Assembly (NCBI GenBank): GCA_021822485.1
Contig: JAKAQP010000007.1
Location: 1-52,871 of the forward strand
DNA length: 52,871 bases
Source of the DNA: a bacterium
GTDB lineage: Bacteria; SZUA-79; Acidulodesulfobacterales; Acidulodesulfobacteraceae
Reading direction: 5' to 3'
Within the stretch, counting starts at the first letter, position 1; each line of letters starts with the position of its first letter. The notes beneath the pieces are model-generated. The model saw only the letters and a list, made by a program, of their open reading frames with translations. It searched no databases and was not told the DNA's origin. Below, one piece after another: positions 25,773-38,372 of this stretch. The position numbers and the translations under genes are program-made.

Positions 25773-26648
25773 ATGAGTATTCTCGTAAATAAAAACACGA
25801 ATGTTTTAGTACAGGGTATAACCGGCAAGGAAGGTTCGTTCCATGCGCAAAAATGTATAGAATACGGAACTAAAGTCACGGCGGGGGTAACTCCCTTTAA
25901 AGGCAAAACTTTATTTAACGATTCAGTTCCCGTTTACAATACTATAAAAGAAGCTAAAAAAGAGCATAAAATCGACGCTACTATGGTATTCGTTCCCGCA
26001 GGTTTCGCGGCGGCCGGAGTCATAGAAGCCATAGAAGCCGAAATTCCTTTAATAGTCTGCATTACCGAAGGAATACCCGTTATAGATATGCTTAACGTAA
26101 AAGCGGCGCTTAACTGCTCAAAATCGCTGATGATCGGACCAAACTGCCCCGGCATTATAACGGCGGATGAATGCAAAATAGGAATAATGCCCGGTTTTAT
26201 CCATAAAAAGGGGCGGGTAGGAGTATTGTCGCGAAGCGGCACTCTTACTTATGAAGCCGTTAACCAGCTTACTAAAGCAGGTTTCGGCGAAACGACCTGC
26301 ATAGGTATAGGCGGCGACCCTATAATAGGCTCTCCTTTTATATCTTTTTTAAAAATGTTTGAACAGGACACTGAAACGGATGCCGTGGTTATGATTGGAG
26401 AAATCGGCGGAACAGCCGAGGAAGAAGCTTCGGAATACGTTAAAAACCATATGAAAAAACCCGTAATAGGATTTATTGCCGGTAAAACCGCTCCGGCAGG
26501 CAAAAGAATGGGACATGCAGGCGCAATAATTTCCGGCGGAAAAGGAACCGCTTCCGATAAACTTAAAACTATGGAAAAGAACGGAATTCATATTGCCGAT
26601 AATCCTTCCGTTATAGCTGAAACCGTCAAAAAAGCTTTAAATATTTAA
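25773..26648 (+). CDS. sucD: Succinyl-CoA synthetase, alpha subunit
   Basis: 291 aa. The N-terminal CoA-binding domain has VQGITGKEGSFHAQKCIEYG and GVTPFKGK; GPNCPGIITADECKIG is the ligase signature, and GHAGAIISGG near residue 249 holds the His that is phosphorylated. The 48-bp gap from sucC contains AAAGGA before the ATG. The next gene is korD, 38 bp downstream, which has its own strong AGGAGG. Confidence 0.97.
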   Translation: MSILVNKNTNVLVQGITGKEGSFHAQKCIEYGTKVTAGVTPFKGKTLFNDSVPVYNTIKEAKKEHKIDATMVFVPAGFAAAGVIEAIEAEIPLIVCITEGIPVIDMLNVKAALNCSKSLMIGPNCPGIITADECKIGIMPGFIHKKGRVGVLSRSGTLTYEAVNQLTKAGFGETTCIGIGGDPIIGSPFISFLKMFEQDTETDAVVMIGEIGGTAEEEASEYVKNHMKKPVIGFIAGKTAPAGKRMGHAGAIISGGKGTASDKLKTMEKNGIHIADNPSVIAETVKKALNI

Positions 26649-26686
26649 TTTAATAATTTTAATTAACTTTTTTATAGGAGGTTAAA

Positions 26687-27022
26687 GTGCCCGGAAAAGA
26701 AAATATTAAAACGAATAAAAGCGAAAACAATACGGCGGTATTGAGTCCTGCTAACTATGTTGTATGCGAAGGCATAGAAACCGAAGTCAAAACAAAAAAT
26801 AATCTTACTATTAAGGAAGTTACGGGGAAAGGAAAAAAAGAAGACGTAAAAATCGACATTATCGTTAATTACTGCAAAGGATGCGAAATATGCGTAGCGT
26901 TCTGCCCGGAAGGCGTCCTTGTCATGAATAAAGAGGTGGCCGAAGTAGCAGATATTTCAAAGTGCTCAAAATGCAATATTTGCGAATACTTATGTCCCGA
27001 TTTTTCGATTAGCGTAGAATAA
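26687..27022 (+). CDS. korD: 2-oxoglutarate:ferredoxin oxidoreductase delta subunit (two 4Fe-4S ferredoxin)
   Basis: 111 aa starting at GTG, with AGGAGG 5 nt upstream. The C-terminal half has two 4Fe-4S motifs, CKGCEICVAFCPEGV and CSKCNICEYLCPDFS, which pass electrons between the TPP enzyme and ferredoxin. The first 55 residues are unusual, polar and poorly conserved-looking. Position directly before the alpha subunit fits the KorDABC order. Confidence 0.92.
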   Translation: MPGKENIKTNKSENNTAVLSPANYVVCEGIETEVKTKNNLTIKEVTGKGKKEDVKIDIIVNYCKGCEICVAFCPEGVLVMNKEVAEVADISKCSKCNICEYLCPDFSISVE

Positions 27023-27052
27023 AACATAGTTAACAACGGAGGAAAAAAAATT

Positions 27053-28189
27053 ATGAGCAAAAATATAAAATTAATGCAGGGCAACGAAGCTGTTGCGGAA
27101 GGCGCAGTCATTGCCGGATGTGATTTTTTTGCCGGATACCCTATAACTCCTTCTTCGGAAGTAGCGGAAATTTTATCCAATAAACTGCCTAAAATTGGGA
27201 AAGTCTTTCTTCAGATGGAAGACGAAATCGCTGCGTTGGGTGCGGTTTTAGGAGCGGCTCTCGGAGGCGCAAAGGCTATTACGGCATCATCCGGACCCGG
27301 TATGTCTCTTAAACAGGAACACATAGGCTATGCTTCTATGTGCGAAATACCTTGCGTAATAGTGAACGTTATGAGGGGAGGTCCTTCGACGGGGCTGCCG
27401 ACGCTTCCGGCTCAAAGCGACATAATGCAGGCTAAATGGGGAACCCACGGCGACCACGCAATAATTGCTATTACTCCTTCGAGCGTAAACGAATCTCTTT
27501 ATGAAACTATTCGCGCATTCAATTTAGCAGTTAAATACAGAACGCCCGTTCTTCTGTTAACAGACGAAATAATCGGACATATGAGGGAAAAAGTTGTAAT
27601 TCCGGACAAAAACGAAGTTGAAATAATCGACGTTAAGTTACCCGACGTTCCGCCTGAAAAGTATAATCCTTATAATTATACTTCAGGTAAAGTAACCCCT
27701 CTTGCTCCTATGGGAGAAGGCTACCGTTACCACGTTACGGGTCTTATCCACGGAGAAACCGGTTTTCCGTCTCAAAAAACCGACGTTATTCAAAATGCTC
27801 AAAACTGGCTTATCGATAAAATTTATAAAAACATTAAAGATATTGAAAAATTTGAAGAATTCCAGACCGGCGATGCTGATATTCTTGTAGTAGCTTACGG
27901 TTCCACTTCAAGGTCGGTCAGACAGGCAATTTCTATGGCAAGAGCGGCGGGCATTAAGGTCGGAATGTTTAGGCCTATTACTATTTGGCCTTTTCCGGAA
28001 GAGCAGATTTCGAATCTTTCTAAAAAAATTAAAAAAGTATTGGTCGTAGAAATGAATATGGGGCAGATAATATTAGAAGTTCAAAGAGCTGCATGCGGAA
28101 GCAAAGTTTACGGGTTGCATGTAGCGAACGGAGAACCTATTACTCCGGATCAGATATTTGCAAAAATTAAAGAAGTATCCGAAAATTAA
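27053..28189 (+). CDS. korA: 2-oxoglutarate:ferredoxin oxidoreductase alpha subunit
   Basis: 378 aa. The family motif GYPITPSSEVAE sits near residue 30, followed by QMEDEIAALGAVLGAALGGA and TASSGPGMSLKQEHIGYA, which belong to the pyrimidine-binding side of the TPP site; ETGFPSQK comes later. Domain II/III includes the Rossmann-like VVAYGSTSRSVRQAI. GGAGGAAAA is the ribosome site. The sucCD context favours 2-oxoglutarate over other 2-oxoacids. The reaction is CO2 fixing onto succinyl-CoA in the reductive direction. Confidence 0.93.
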   Translation: MSKNIKLMQGNEAVAEGAVIAGCDFFAGYPITPSSEVAEILSNKLPKIGKVFLQMEDEIAALGAVLGAALGGAKAITASSGPGMSLKQEHIGYASMCEIPCVIVNVMRGGPSTGLPTLPAQSDIMQAKWGTHGDHAIIAITPSSVNESLYETIRAFNLAVKYRTPVLLLTDEIIGHMREKVVIPDKNEVEIIDVKLPDVPPEKYNPYNYTSGKVTPLAPMGEGYRYHVTGLIHGETGFPSQKTDVIQNAQNWLIDKIYKNIKDIEKFEEFQTGDADILVVAYGSTSRSVRQAISMARAAGIKVGMFRPITIWPFPEEQISNLSKKIKKVLVVEMNMGQIILEVQRAACGSKVYGLHVANGEPITPDQIFAKIKEVSEN

Positions 28190-28215
28190 TAATTTTAAAT
28201 CAGGGAGATTTAAAA

Positions 28216-29043
28216 ATGATAAAAACAAAATTTAATTACGATTATTATCTGCGTAAAAATACTTTGCCGCATATATGGTGTCCCGGATGCGGAGACGGCA
28301 TTATTTTAAAAGCTCTTTTAAGGGCGATACATAAGTGCGGTTATTCCAAAGACGAAGTCGTTATAACTTCCGGCATTGGCTGCGCATCGAGACTTCCCGG
28401 CTACGTCGATTTTAATACTATTCACACTACGCACGGCAGGGCTCTGACTTTTGCAATAGGCATGAAGATGTATAAGCCGAAACTTAAAGTTATCACTATT
28501 TCAGGAGACGGAGATGCTCTTGCTATAGGCGGAAACCATTTTATTCATGCCGCAAGAAGAAATATCGATATGACCTTGATTGTTTTTAACAACTATACAT
28601 ACGGAATGACGGGGGGGCAGTATTCTCCTACTCAGCCTCTTGACAGTTTTGCTACTACGACGCCTTTCGGCAGTATTGAACCTCCTTTCGACGTTTGCAG
28701 CTTAGCTCAAGCCGCAGGAGCAACTTGGGTCGGCAGATCGACTTCTTATCATGCCGTCCAGCTTGAAAAATTTATGGTCGGCGCATTAACCCATCCAGGT
28801 TTTTCTGTGTTAGACGTAATAACAAACTGTCATATTTCGTACGGAAGAAGAAATAAAATGAAATCTCCGGTGGAAATGATTAAATATCAAAAAGAAAAAG
28901 CTGTTCCTGCGCGTTCCGCAGAAAATATGTCTCCGGAAGAACTTGCCGGAAGATTTAAAACAGGAGTATTGTTTGAGACAAAAGACAAGCCTGAATTTTG
29001 CGGTGAATATCATAAAAAATTAGAATTATTAAAAACAAAATAA
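28216..29043 (+). CDS. korB: 2-oxoglutarate:ferredoxin oxidoreductase beta subunit
   Basis: 275 aa. It binds TPP-Mg: ISGDGDALAIGGNHFIHAAR and NNYTYGMTGGQYSPT are the diphosphate signature. WCPGCGDGI near residue 21 and GIGCASRLPGYV supply conserved Cys that likely bind a cluster. The C-terminal NCHISYGRRN is typical of 2-oxoglutarate-type beta subunits. It follows korA by 26 bp. Confidence 0.95.
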   Translation: MIKTKFNYDYYLRKNTLPHIWCPGCGDGIILKALLRAIHKCGYSKDEVVITSGIGCASRLPGYVDFNTIHTTHGRALTFAIGMKMYKPKLKVITISGDGDALAIGGNHFIHAARRNIDMTLIVFNNYTYGMTGGQYSPTQPLDSFATTTPFGSIEPPFDVCSLAQAAGATWVGRSTSYHAVQLEKFMVGALTHPGFSVLDVITNCHISYGRRNKMKSPVEMIKYQKEKAVPARSAENMSPEELAGRFKTGVLFETKDKPEFCGEYHKKLELLKTK

Positions 29044-29066
29044 TAATTATAAAAGAGGTTATAAAT

Positions 29067-29618
29067 ATGAGCGACAGAATAGAATTCAGGTTTTCCGGCT
29101 CCGGAGGACAGGGTTTGATATTAGCGGGTATTATTTTGGCGGACGCAGCTGCAATTTACGAAAATAAAAATGCGGTTCAAACACAGTCTTACGGACCTGA
29201 AGCAAGGGGAGGCTCAAGTAAATCGGAAGTTATCATATCCGACGACCCTATAGAATATCCTAAGGCTACGAAAGTTAATTATATGGTATCGTTAACTCAG
29301 GAAGCGTTTAACAAGTATATAAACGACGTAAAAGACGACGGCATAGTTATAGTCGATAAAGAACTAGTAACGGATTTTTCTAAAGCAAAAGGCAAATTAT
29401 ACGTAATCGATATGGTAAAATCGGCGAGGGAAGAGCTTGGGAAACTTTTAGGATTAAATATTATATCCCTTGGGGTTTTAGTCGAAATATCGGGAATAGT
29501 ATCTCACGACTCCATAGAAAAAGCTTTAATGAAAAGAGTGCCTAAAGGATTTGAAGATTATAACAAAAAAGCATTAGAAATTGGTTTCAGGCTGGCAAAA
29601 GAGGTTAAGAAAAGTTAA
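29067..29618 (+). CDS. korC: 2-oxoglutarate:ferredoxin oxidoreductase gamma subunit
   Basis: 183 aa with the gamma-family opening RFSGSGGQGLILAGIILADA, then VQTQSYGPEARGGSSKSEVI, a CoA-side signature. GAGG lies before the ATG. It completes the four-subunit KorDABC set, with no gap or extra ORF between subunits. The next gene, ndk, is 32 bp away. Confidence 0.95.
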   Translation: MSDRIEFRFSGSGGQGLILAGIILADAAAIYENKNAVQTQSYGPEARGGSSKSEVIISDDPIEYPKATKVNYMVSLTQEAFNKYINDVKDDGIVIVDKELVTDFSKAKGKLYVIDMVKSAREELGKLLGLNIISLGVLVEISGIVSHDSIEKALMKRVPKGFEDYNKKALEIGFRLAKEVKKS

Positions 29619-29650
29619 AATATTTAAATTAAAACATTAAAGGAGCATTA

Positions 29651-30067
29651 ATGATTGAGCAAACGCTTTCTATAATTAAACCCGACGGCGTAAAAAAGGG
29701 TTTATCCGGTAGGATTATTTCAGTATTTGAAGAAAACGGTTTTGAAATTAAAGCTATGAAAAAAGTTTATCTTACAAAAAAACAGGCTGAAGGCTTTTAT
29801 TATATACATAAAGAAAGACCTTTTTTTGCTAGCTTGGTAGATTTTATGACTGAAGGACCGATTATTCCTATGGTGCTGTCATGCGAAAACGCAATATTAA
29901 AAAACAGGGAAATAATGGGTGCTACAAACCCTAAAGATGCGAAAGAAGGAACCATAAGAAAAATGTTTGCGGAAAGCATCGAAAGAAACGTCGTTCACGG
30001 TTCGGATTCTATAGAATCCGCAAAATTTGAAATTTCTTATTTTTTTAACGTTTTTGAAATTTTATAA
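29651..30067 (+). CDS. ndk: Nucleoside diphosphate kinase
   Basis: 138 aa, the usual length. It transfers phosphate between nucleoside di- and triphosphates. [20 protein letters not shown] is the N-terminal signature, and [20 protein letters not shown] contains the phosphorylated His in HGSDS. AAAGGAGC is the ribosome site. It may use ATP from SucCD, which fits its place at the end of the suc/kor series. Confidence 0.97.
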   Translation: MIEQTLSIIKPDGVKKGLSGRIISVFEENGFEIKAMKKVYLTKKQAEGFYYIHKERPFFASLVDFMTEGPIIPMVLSCENAILKNREIMGATNPKDAKEGTIRKMFAESIERNVVHGSDSIESAKFEISYFFNVFEIL

Positions 30068-30088
30068 AATTAATTATTAATAATAATA

Positions 30089-30727
30089 TTGAAATATCGA
30101 TATACCGATAAGGTTATAAATCTTTTTGAAAAGAACTACGGCGAGTTAAAGCCTTTTTTAAACTTTAATAATGCCTTTCAGCTTTTAATAGCCGTAGTTC
30201 TTTCCGCACAGTGCACCGATAAAAGAGTCAATATAATAACGGATAAACTTTTCAAAGTTTACGTTAAACCCTCCGATTTGGCCAAAAAAAATCTGAAAAA
30301 ATTTGAGGAAGAGATAAAAACCTGCGGCATGTTTCACAATAAAGCAAAAAACCTCATTGAAGCGTCAAAGATTCTCTCCGAAAAATATAACGACGGCGTT
30401 CCTGAAAATTTCGATGCGTTAGTTTCACTGCCGGGAGTCGGACGAAAATCGGCAAACGTTATTCTCGGCACATATTTTAACGAAGAACGTTTCCCCGTGG
30501 ACACTCATGTTTTTCGCGTTGCAAACCGCATAGGGCTTGCCGATTCCAATACGCCGGAAAAAACCGAAAATGACCTAACCGAAATAATACCTTCCAATCT
30601 ATGGATGAAAATGCACAGATGGTTAATTCACCACGGACGCACTTATTGCACGGCAAGAAATCCGAAATGTTCCGAATGTTTTTTAAAAAACTACTGCCGG
30701 TATTACGAAAATTTAAATAATAAATAA
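30089..30727 (+). CDS. nth: Endonuclease III (DNA glycosylase/AP lyase)
   Basis: 212 aa. It removes oxidised pyrimidines. The helix-hairpin-helix LPGVGRKSANVILG contains the catalytic Lys and FPVDTHVFRVANRIGL the catalytic Asp. The C-terminal C-x6-C-x2-C-x5-C set (CTARNPKCSECFLKNYC) binds a 4Fe-4S cluster. It starts at TTG 22 nt after ndk without a clear ribosome site; the next in-frame Met is far inside the fold, so TTG with coupling to ndk is preferred. Convergent with queE. Confidence 0.95.
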   Translation: MKYRYTDKVINLFEKNYGELKPFLNFNNAFQLLIAVVLSAQCTDKRVNIITDKLFKVYVKPSDLAKKNLKKFEEEIKTCGMFHNKAKNLIEASKILSEKYNDGVPENFDALVSLPGVGRKSANVILGTYFNEERFPVDTHVFRVANRIGLADSNTPEKTENDLTEIIPSNLWMKMHRWLIHHGRTYCTARNPKCSECFLKNYCRYYENLNNK

Positions 30728-30805
30728 ATTTGCATGAATCTGCATTTGCGTTTTTAATAACTTTATAACGCTCTCAGGCAAAGGCGGCAGGATAATGTCT
30801 TAGAA

Positions 30806-31441
30806 CTATTTTAATCCTATAATCTTATGAAGTTGAACTCCCAGCCGGACGTTAAGTCCGTCGTTTAATATTTTTTCTGCAATTTCGCCGTGCGAAACGG
30901 CGCCTTCGACGGGAGAGAATATGAGCTTACGCGAGTCAAGAGAGTATTCCGTTATAAAATTTTTTGCATAATCATAATCGCCTTTGTTTCCTATAACAAA
31001 TTTTATTTCGTCGTTTTGGCTTATGCATTTTAAATTTTCAAAAAAAAATTCTTTTGAATGGCCGCTTGACGGACATTTTACATCTATAATTTTAATAACG
31101 TTAGGATGCACTTTTTTAAGGCTTATAGTTCCGTTTGTTTCTAATAAAACCTTATAGTTTAATTTTATCAGCTTGCTCATAAGTTCAAGCGATTCGTTTT
31201 GCATCATAGGTTCTCCGCCGGTAATTTCAATAAGTTTTATGCTGTCAGGTCCGGAGCCGCATGCCGATTTAATTATATCGTCTATACAGAACGGTTTAGA
31301 ATTTTTTATGTCCAGTGCTTCTTTGGTATCGCAGTAACCGCATTCCAGGTTGCATCCGGCAAGCCTTATAAATTTGCAGGGGTATCCCGAATATGAAGAT
31401 TCGCCCTGAATACTGTAAAAAATATCGTTCACGTAGAGCAT
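30806..31441 (-). CDS. queE: 7-carboxy-7-deazaguanine synthase (radical SAM)
   Basis: 211 aa. It makes the deazaguanine core of queuosine. YSIQGESSYSGYPCKFIRLA opens the protein, and GCNLECGYCDT is the CxxxCxxC cluster motif. EITGGEPMMQ is the SAM-binding GGE motif. QLHKIIGL closes the protein, as in the family. It is alone on the minus strand, divergent from tatA across a palindrome at 31461. Confidence 0.96.
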   Translation of the reverse strand: MLYVNDIFYSIQGESSYSGYPCKFIRLAGCNLECGYCDTKEALDIKNSKPFCIDDIIKSACGSGPDSIKLIEITGGEPMMQNESLELMSKLIKLNYKVLLETNGTISLKKVHPNVIKIIDVKCPSSGHSKEFFFENLKCISQNDEIKFVIGNKGDYDYAKNFITEYSLDSRKLIFSPVEGAVSHGEIAEKILNDGLNVRLGVQLHKIIGLK

Positions 31442-31460
31442 AAAAATTATTCAATTTGTG

Positions 31461-31489
31461 ACGGGGACAGAATTCAATTCTGTCCCCGT
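31461..31489. repeat. REP-like perfect palindrome between queE and tatA
   Basis: ACGGGGACAGAATT (31461-31474) and its exact complement (31476-31489) flank one base. It lies between divergent starts, so it is not a terminator. GGGGACAGAATT palindromes are common interspersed REP-like repeats linked with Y1 (RAYT) transposases, from memory. It lies within 20 bp of the queE start. Confidence 0.8.
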
Positions 31490-31556
31490 ATTTAAATTAT
31501 AATTTGAATATTTCGATTAACTGTTATATAATAAATAAAAGCGAGGTATAAATATT

Positions 31557-31925
31557 ATGTTTGGAATAGGCGCACCTGAATTAATCATTATAGCGGTAAT
31601 AGCATTGCTCGTATTCGGACCCTCTAAACTGCCCGAACTTGGAAAAACTTTGGGAAAAGGTTTGAGAGAATTTAAAAAAGCTTCGTCTGAATTCAAAGAG
31701 CAGATAAATCCGCTTAACGATATTAAAGAACATGATGCCGATAAACCTGAACATGAAGAAAATATAAATAGCTCTACTCTTATCGAAAATAAAACGCGAG
31801 AAACAAAAAAACCCGTTAGAAAAAGAACGGCGGTTAAAAATAAAAAATCGTCTGCAACGGATTCAAGCAATACGCCGCAAAGAAAATCAAGAACTACGGC
31901 AAAAACTAAACCGTCAAAAAATTAA
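31557..31925 (+). CDS. tatA: Sec-independent translocase protein TatA/TatB
   Basis: 122 aa. [20 protein letters not shown] is the single N-terminal membrane span, followed by the [17 protein letters not shown] hinge and amphipathic helix, then a long Lys/Arg- and Ser/Thr-rich cytosolic tail. It forms part of the twin-arginine export pore. No tatC adjoins. The FGP motif and glycine pattern favour TatA; the longer tail leaves TatB open. It converges with gyrB, 6 bp apart. Confidence 0.92.
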   Translation: MFGIGAPELIIIAVIALLVFGPSKLPELGKTLGKGLREFKKASSEFKEQINPLNDIKEHDADKPEHEENINSSTLIENKTRETKKPVRKRTAVKNKKSSATDSSNTPQRKSRTTAKTKPSKN

Positions 31926-31931
31926 AATTAT

Positions 31932-35620
<3,689 letters not shown>

Positions 35621-35834
35621 ATTTTACGATGTTTATTATTATATTATAATAAATTTTAAAAACCTTAATAGTAATAGTAACGTTTAAAAAGTTTATAAAC
35701 AACTAAATAAATAAAATTATTAGCAGTTTTCTGTTTTAAAATATGTGTTATTCTTGACGTCTTTTCTTTTAAATATGTTTAATTCTTTTACTATAAAAAA
35801 ATTAAACAGAAAATTAACATACTTTTAACCAGAA

Positions 35835-37211
35835 CTATTTTTTAATTATTTTAATAATATTATTTAACGTTTTTTCTAATCCTTCATTATTTTTAAGATT
35901 CTTCTTTACTTTATTAACCGCATAAATTATGGAAGAATGATCTTTTCCTCCGAATTTATCGCCTATTTCCGGAAAAGATAGTTCGGTATAAGTTCTTATT
36001 AAATACATGGCAATTTGGCGCGGTTCTACAAATTCTTTTAATTTTTTATTTGATTTAATATCGGCTATTTTAATATTAAAATAATTACACACCGATTTTA
36101 TAACGTTTTCTGCCGTAATAACTTTCTCGTTTTCTTTTAATAAATTAGAAGTGGCCTCAATTGCAATATCGATATCTATAGGTTTTCCCGTAAAAGAAGA
36201 ATATGCGGATATTTTAATCATTGCTCCTTCTAATTCCCTAATATTTGAATTAATTTTATTAGCTAAAAGATTTATGACTTCGTCCGGAAAATTTATATTA
36301 TTTAAAATAGCTTTCTTTTTTAGAATTGCTACTCTTGTTTCAAAATCAGGAGGCTGAATATCCGCTATTAATCCCCATTCAAATCTAGACCTTATTCTTT
36401 CTTCTAAACTGATTATGTCTTTAGGTATTTTATCGCTTGAAACCACTATCTGTTTTTGATTTTCATACAGTGCGTTAAAAGTATAAAAGAACTCTTCCTG
36501 AGTTCTTTCTTTGCCTGCGATAAACTGTATATCGTCGATAAGTAAAACATCTACATTTCTATATCGGTTTCTAAAATCTACCATTTTATCGTCCCTGATA
36601 GAGGTAATCATTTCATTTGTAAATTTTTCGGAAGATACGAGATAAACGTTTAAATTTTTTTCTTTTATTATTTTATTGGCTATAGCGTTGAGCAAATGTG
36701 TTTTTCCAAGCCCCACGTCGCTGTAAATAAACATAGGATTATAAGTCTGTCCGGGCAGATTAGCTACGGCGATGCTTGCCGCATGTGCAAACTGGTTTCC
36801 CGAACCTATTACGAAATTTTCAAAAGTATATTTTTCGTTTATATTGAGATATTCTTTTTTTAAACTTTTTTTATTTTCGGTATTTTTTTCTTTAACATCG
36901 GTTTTTATATTTACCGGAGCTAAATTTACATTGCCGGCGATATTATTATTTTTGCCGGCGAAATTATTTTCGGAAGCTTCGTTAATATTATAAATCATAT
37001 TAAGGTTTTCGCCGTTATTTAAATTTTTCCATATATTTAAAATAATTTCCCGGTAAGATTCGTTAATAATATCCTTAAAAAATTTGTTAGGCACCGAAAA
37101 TATAAGGGTATTGTCGTTTAAAGATATATCGGCAGGATTAAACCATATATTAAAGTTGCTGTCCCCGATCTCTTTTTTTAATTCGTTTAATAGAGGTTCA
37201 ATTTTATCCAT
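35835..37211 (-). CDS. dnaA: Chromosomal replication initiator DnaA
   Basis: 458 aa. Domain I (1-85), a variable Asn-rich linker (85-135), then the AAA+ domain with GLGKTHLLNAIA (Walker A) and VLLIDDIQFIAGKERTQEEF (Walker B). The C-terminal DNA-binding helix-turn-helix has GGKDHSSIIYAVNKV. It opens the origin by binding DnaA boxes. Two facing boxes lie 16-36 bp before its ATG (37227-37248), so it probably controls its own transcription. Confidence 0.98.
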   Translation of the reverse strand: MDKIEPLLNELKKEIGDSNFNIWFNPADISLNDNTLIFSVPNKFFKDIINESYREIILNIWKNLNNGENLNMIYNINEASENNFAGKNNNIAGNVNLAPVNIKTDVKEKNTENKKSLKKEYLNINEKYTFENFVIGSGNQFAHAASIAVANLPGQTYNPMFIYSDVGLGKTHLLNAIANKIIKEKNLNVYLVSSEKFTNEMITSIRDDKMVDFRNRYRNVDVLLIDDIQFIAGKERTQEEFFYTFNALYENQKQIVVSSDKIPKDIISLEERIRSRFEWGLIADIQPPDFETRVAILKKKAILNNINFPDEVINLLANKINSNIRELEGAMIKISAYSSFTGKPIDIDIAIEATSNLLKENEKVITAENVIKSVCNYFNIKIADIKSNKKLKEFVEPRQIAMYLIRTYTELSFPEIGDKFGGKDHSSIIYAVNKVKKNLKNNEGLEKTLNNIIKIIKK

Positions 37212-37574
37212 AATAAATTAAACAATGTTATCAACAGTTGTTGATAACTCAAATATATCTTTAATTATAATAACTTATATTAAAAATTTAGTGCTAAATC
37301 CGGCTTTATTTTTAATTTTTAATGGAAATATTTTCAGTATAAAATTTAACAAATCAACATTATCAAATTTTAAAATATATTTCAATTATATTTCAATAAA
37401 TTTTTTCTTATAAAATCAATACGTTAAATATTTTAATGTTATTCATAGCCTTTTATTACCGCAAGTTAAGCAATAATGGAAAAATAAAAACCGCTTGACA
37501 TTAGTAGTATTATTTGTTTTAATTAAAATTTATCACGTAAAAAATTTTATTATTAATAAAACGGAGCAATCGTT
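37212..37574. other. Probable chromosome origin (oriC) region
   Basis: This 363-bp gap between the divergent dnaA and rpmH is very AT-rich. It holds TTATCAACA (37228-37236) and its reverse complement TGTTGATAA (37239-37247) as a perfect dyad, plus weaker boxes such as TTATTCATA (37439-37447). TTGACA at 37495-37500 is a likely -35 element for rpmH. The rpmH-dnaA interval next to rnpA/yidC and dnaN/gyrB is a classic origin position. Few boxes are near-perfect, so part of oriC could lie elsewhere (for example dnaA-dnaN). Confidence 0.7.
37227..37248. promoter_or_regulatory. Head-to-head DnaA boxes before dnaA
   Basis: GTTATCAACA and TGTTGATAAC form a perfect 10-bp dyad around GT. TTATCAACA differs from the TTATCCACA consensus at one base. 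The dyad ends 16 bp before the dnaA ATG, so bound DnaA would block its own transcription. Confidence 0.75.
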
Positions 37575-37724
37575 ATGAAAAGAACTTTCCAACCAAGTAA
37601 ATTAAAAAGAAAAAGAACGCACGGTTTTTTAAGCAGGATGAGCACTAAAAACGGAAGATTGGTTTTATCGAGGCGCAGAAGAAAGGGCAGGAAAATACTT
37701 GTTCCGGTAATAAGCTCTAAGTAG
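37575..37724 (+). CDS. rpmH: 50S ribosomal protein L34
   Basis: This 49-aa ORF reads [20 protein letters not shown], then [19 protein letters not shown], the typical L34 sequence with a short C-terminal extension (ILVPVISSK). ACGGAGC lies before the ATG. It is a basic protein of the large subunit. It heads the rpmH-rnpA-yidD-yidC-mnmE-mnmG series and is 30 bp from rnpA. Confidence 0.98.
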   Translation: MKRTFQPSKLKRKRTHGFLSRMSTKNGRLVLSRRRRKGRKILVPVISSK

Positions 37725-37754
37725 TTTTCACATTTTAAACTTTATATTTTTATA

Positions 37755-38093
37755 ATGTCTGAAAAAAAATTCAAATTAAATGAAGACATTAAACTAAATG
37801 ATAAAAGCCAAATAAATTATATTTTCAAACAAGGACTTAAAAAACCGCAAAAAGTTTCGGTAATTTATTATGTTAAGTCCGATAGCTTTAAATTTTTAAT
37901 TACGTTTAAAAGAAAACTCCTTAATTCAGTTAAAAGAAATAAATTTAAAAGAATAATAAAAGAATTTATAAGACTAAATCAGTATAATCTTAAAAAAATT
38001 GATTGCGCAGTGTTATTAGTCAAAATTCCTCCTTCTAAAATTCATCTGTTAAAAGAGCTTGAATTTTTAATACAAAATGAAAATTTTAAATAA
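37755..38093 (+). CDS. rnpA: Ribonuclease P protein component
   Basis: 112 aa, basic. [20 protein letters not shown] and [20 protein letters not shown] include the RNR-type motif (SVKRNKFKR). It binds RNase P RNA for tRNA 5' maturation. It overlaps yidD by 17 bp, so the two are translationally coupled. The sequence is more divergent than its neighbours but the order fixes the identity. Confidence 0.93.
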   Translation: MSEKKFKLNEDIKLNDKSQINYIFKQGLKKPQKVSVIYYVKSDSFKFLITFKRKLLNSVKRNKFKRIIKEFIRLNQYNLKKIDCAVLLVKIPPSKIHLLKELEFLIQNENFK

Positions 38094-38307
38094 ATTTTTT
38101 ATCGCACTAATTAATTTTTACAGAAAGTTTATATCTCCATTATTGCCGCAAAGCTGCAGATTTTACCCGACTTGTTCCGAATATGCCGTAGAATGTTTTC
38201 AAACTTTCGGTTTTTTTAAAGCTTTTTTTTTATCTATATACAGGATTATCAGATGTAATCCTTTGTCGAAGGGCGGATACGACCCTGTCGATAAGCATGC
38301 GCATTAA
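38077..38307 (+). CDS. yidD: Membrane protein insertion efficiency factor YidD
   Basis: 76 aa. [20 protein letters not shown] followed by [12 protein letters not shown] is the complete family signature with its two close Cys. It is a small, membrane-associated aid to YidC. Its start lies within the rnpA end, and it precedes yidC by 65 bp. The length is usual. Confidence 0.96.
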   Translation: MKILNKFFIALINFYRKFISPLLPQSCRFYPTCSEYAVECFQTFGFFKAFFLSIYRIIRCNPLSKGGYDPVDKHAH

Positions 38308-38372
38308 AATTAATTAGTCATGTCCGCTTCATTTAATTTGATTTAAATTTATATGCAGTAAAAGGAGTTTTT

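Noticed and set aside
30765-30800. CTCTCAGGCAAAGGCGGCAGGAT resembles the 3' part of a glycine riboswitch when read in pieces
   Set aside because: The 5' half of the aptamer (GGAGAG and the CCGAAGGGGCAA part) is absent, and no plus-strand gene follows; queE converges on it.
35621-35834. dnaA-dnaN gap as the main origin
   Set aside because: AT-rich, but no near-consensus DnaA boxes are visible there, unlike the gap before dnaA.
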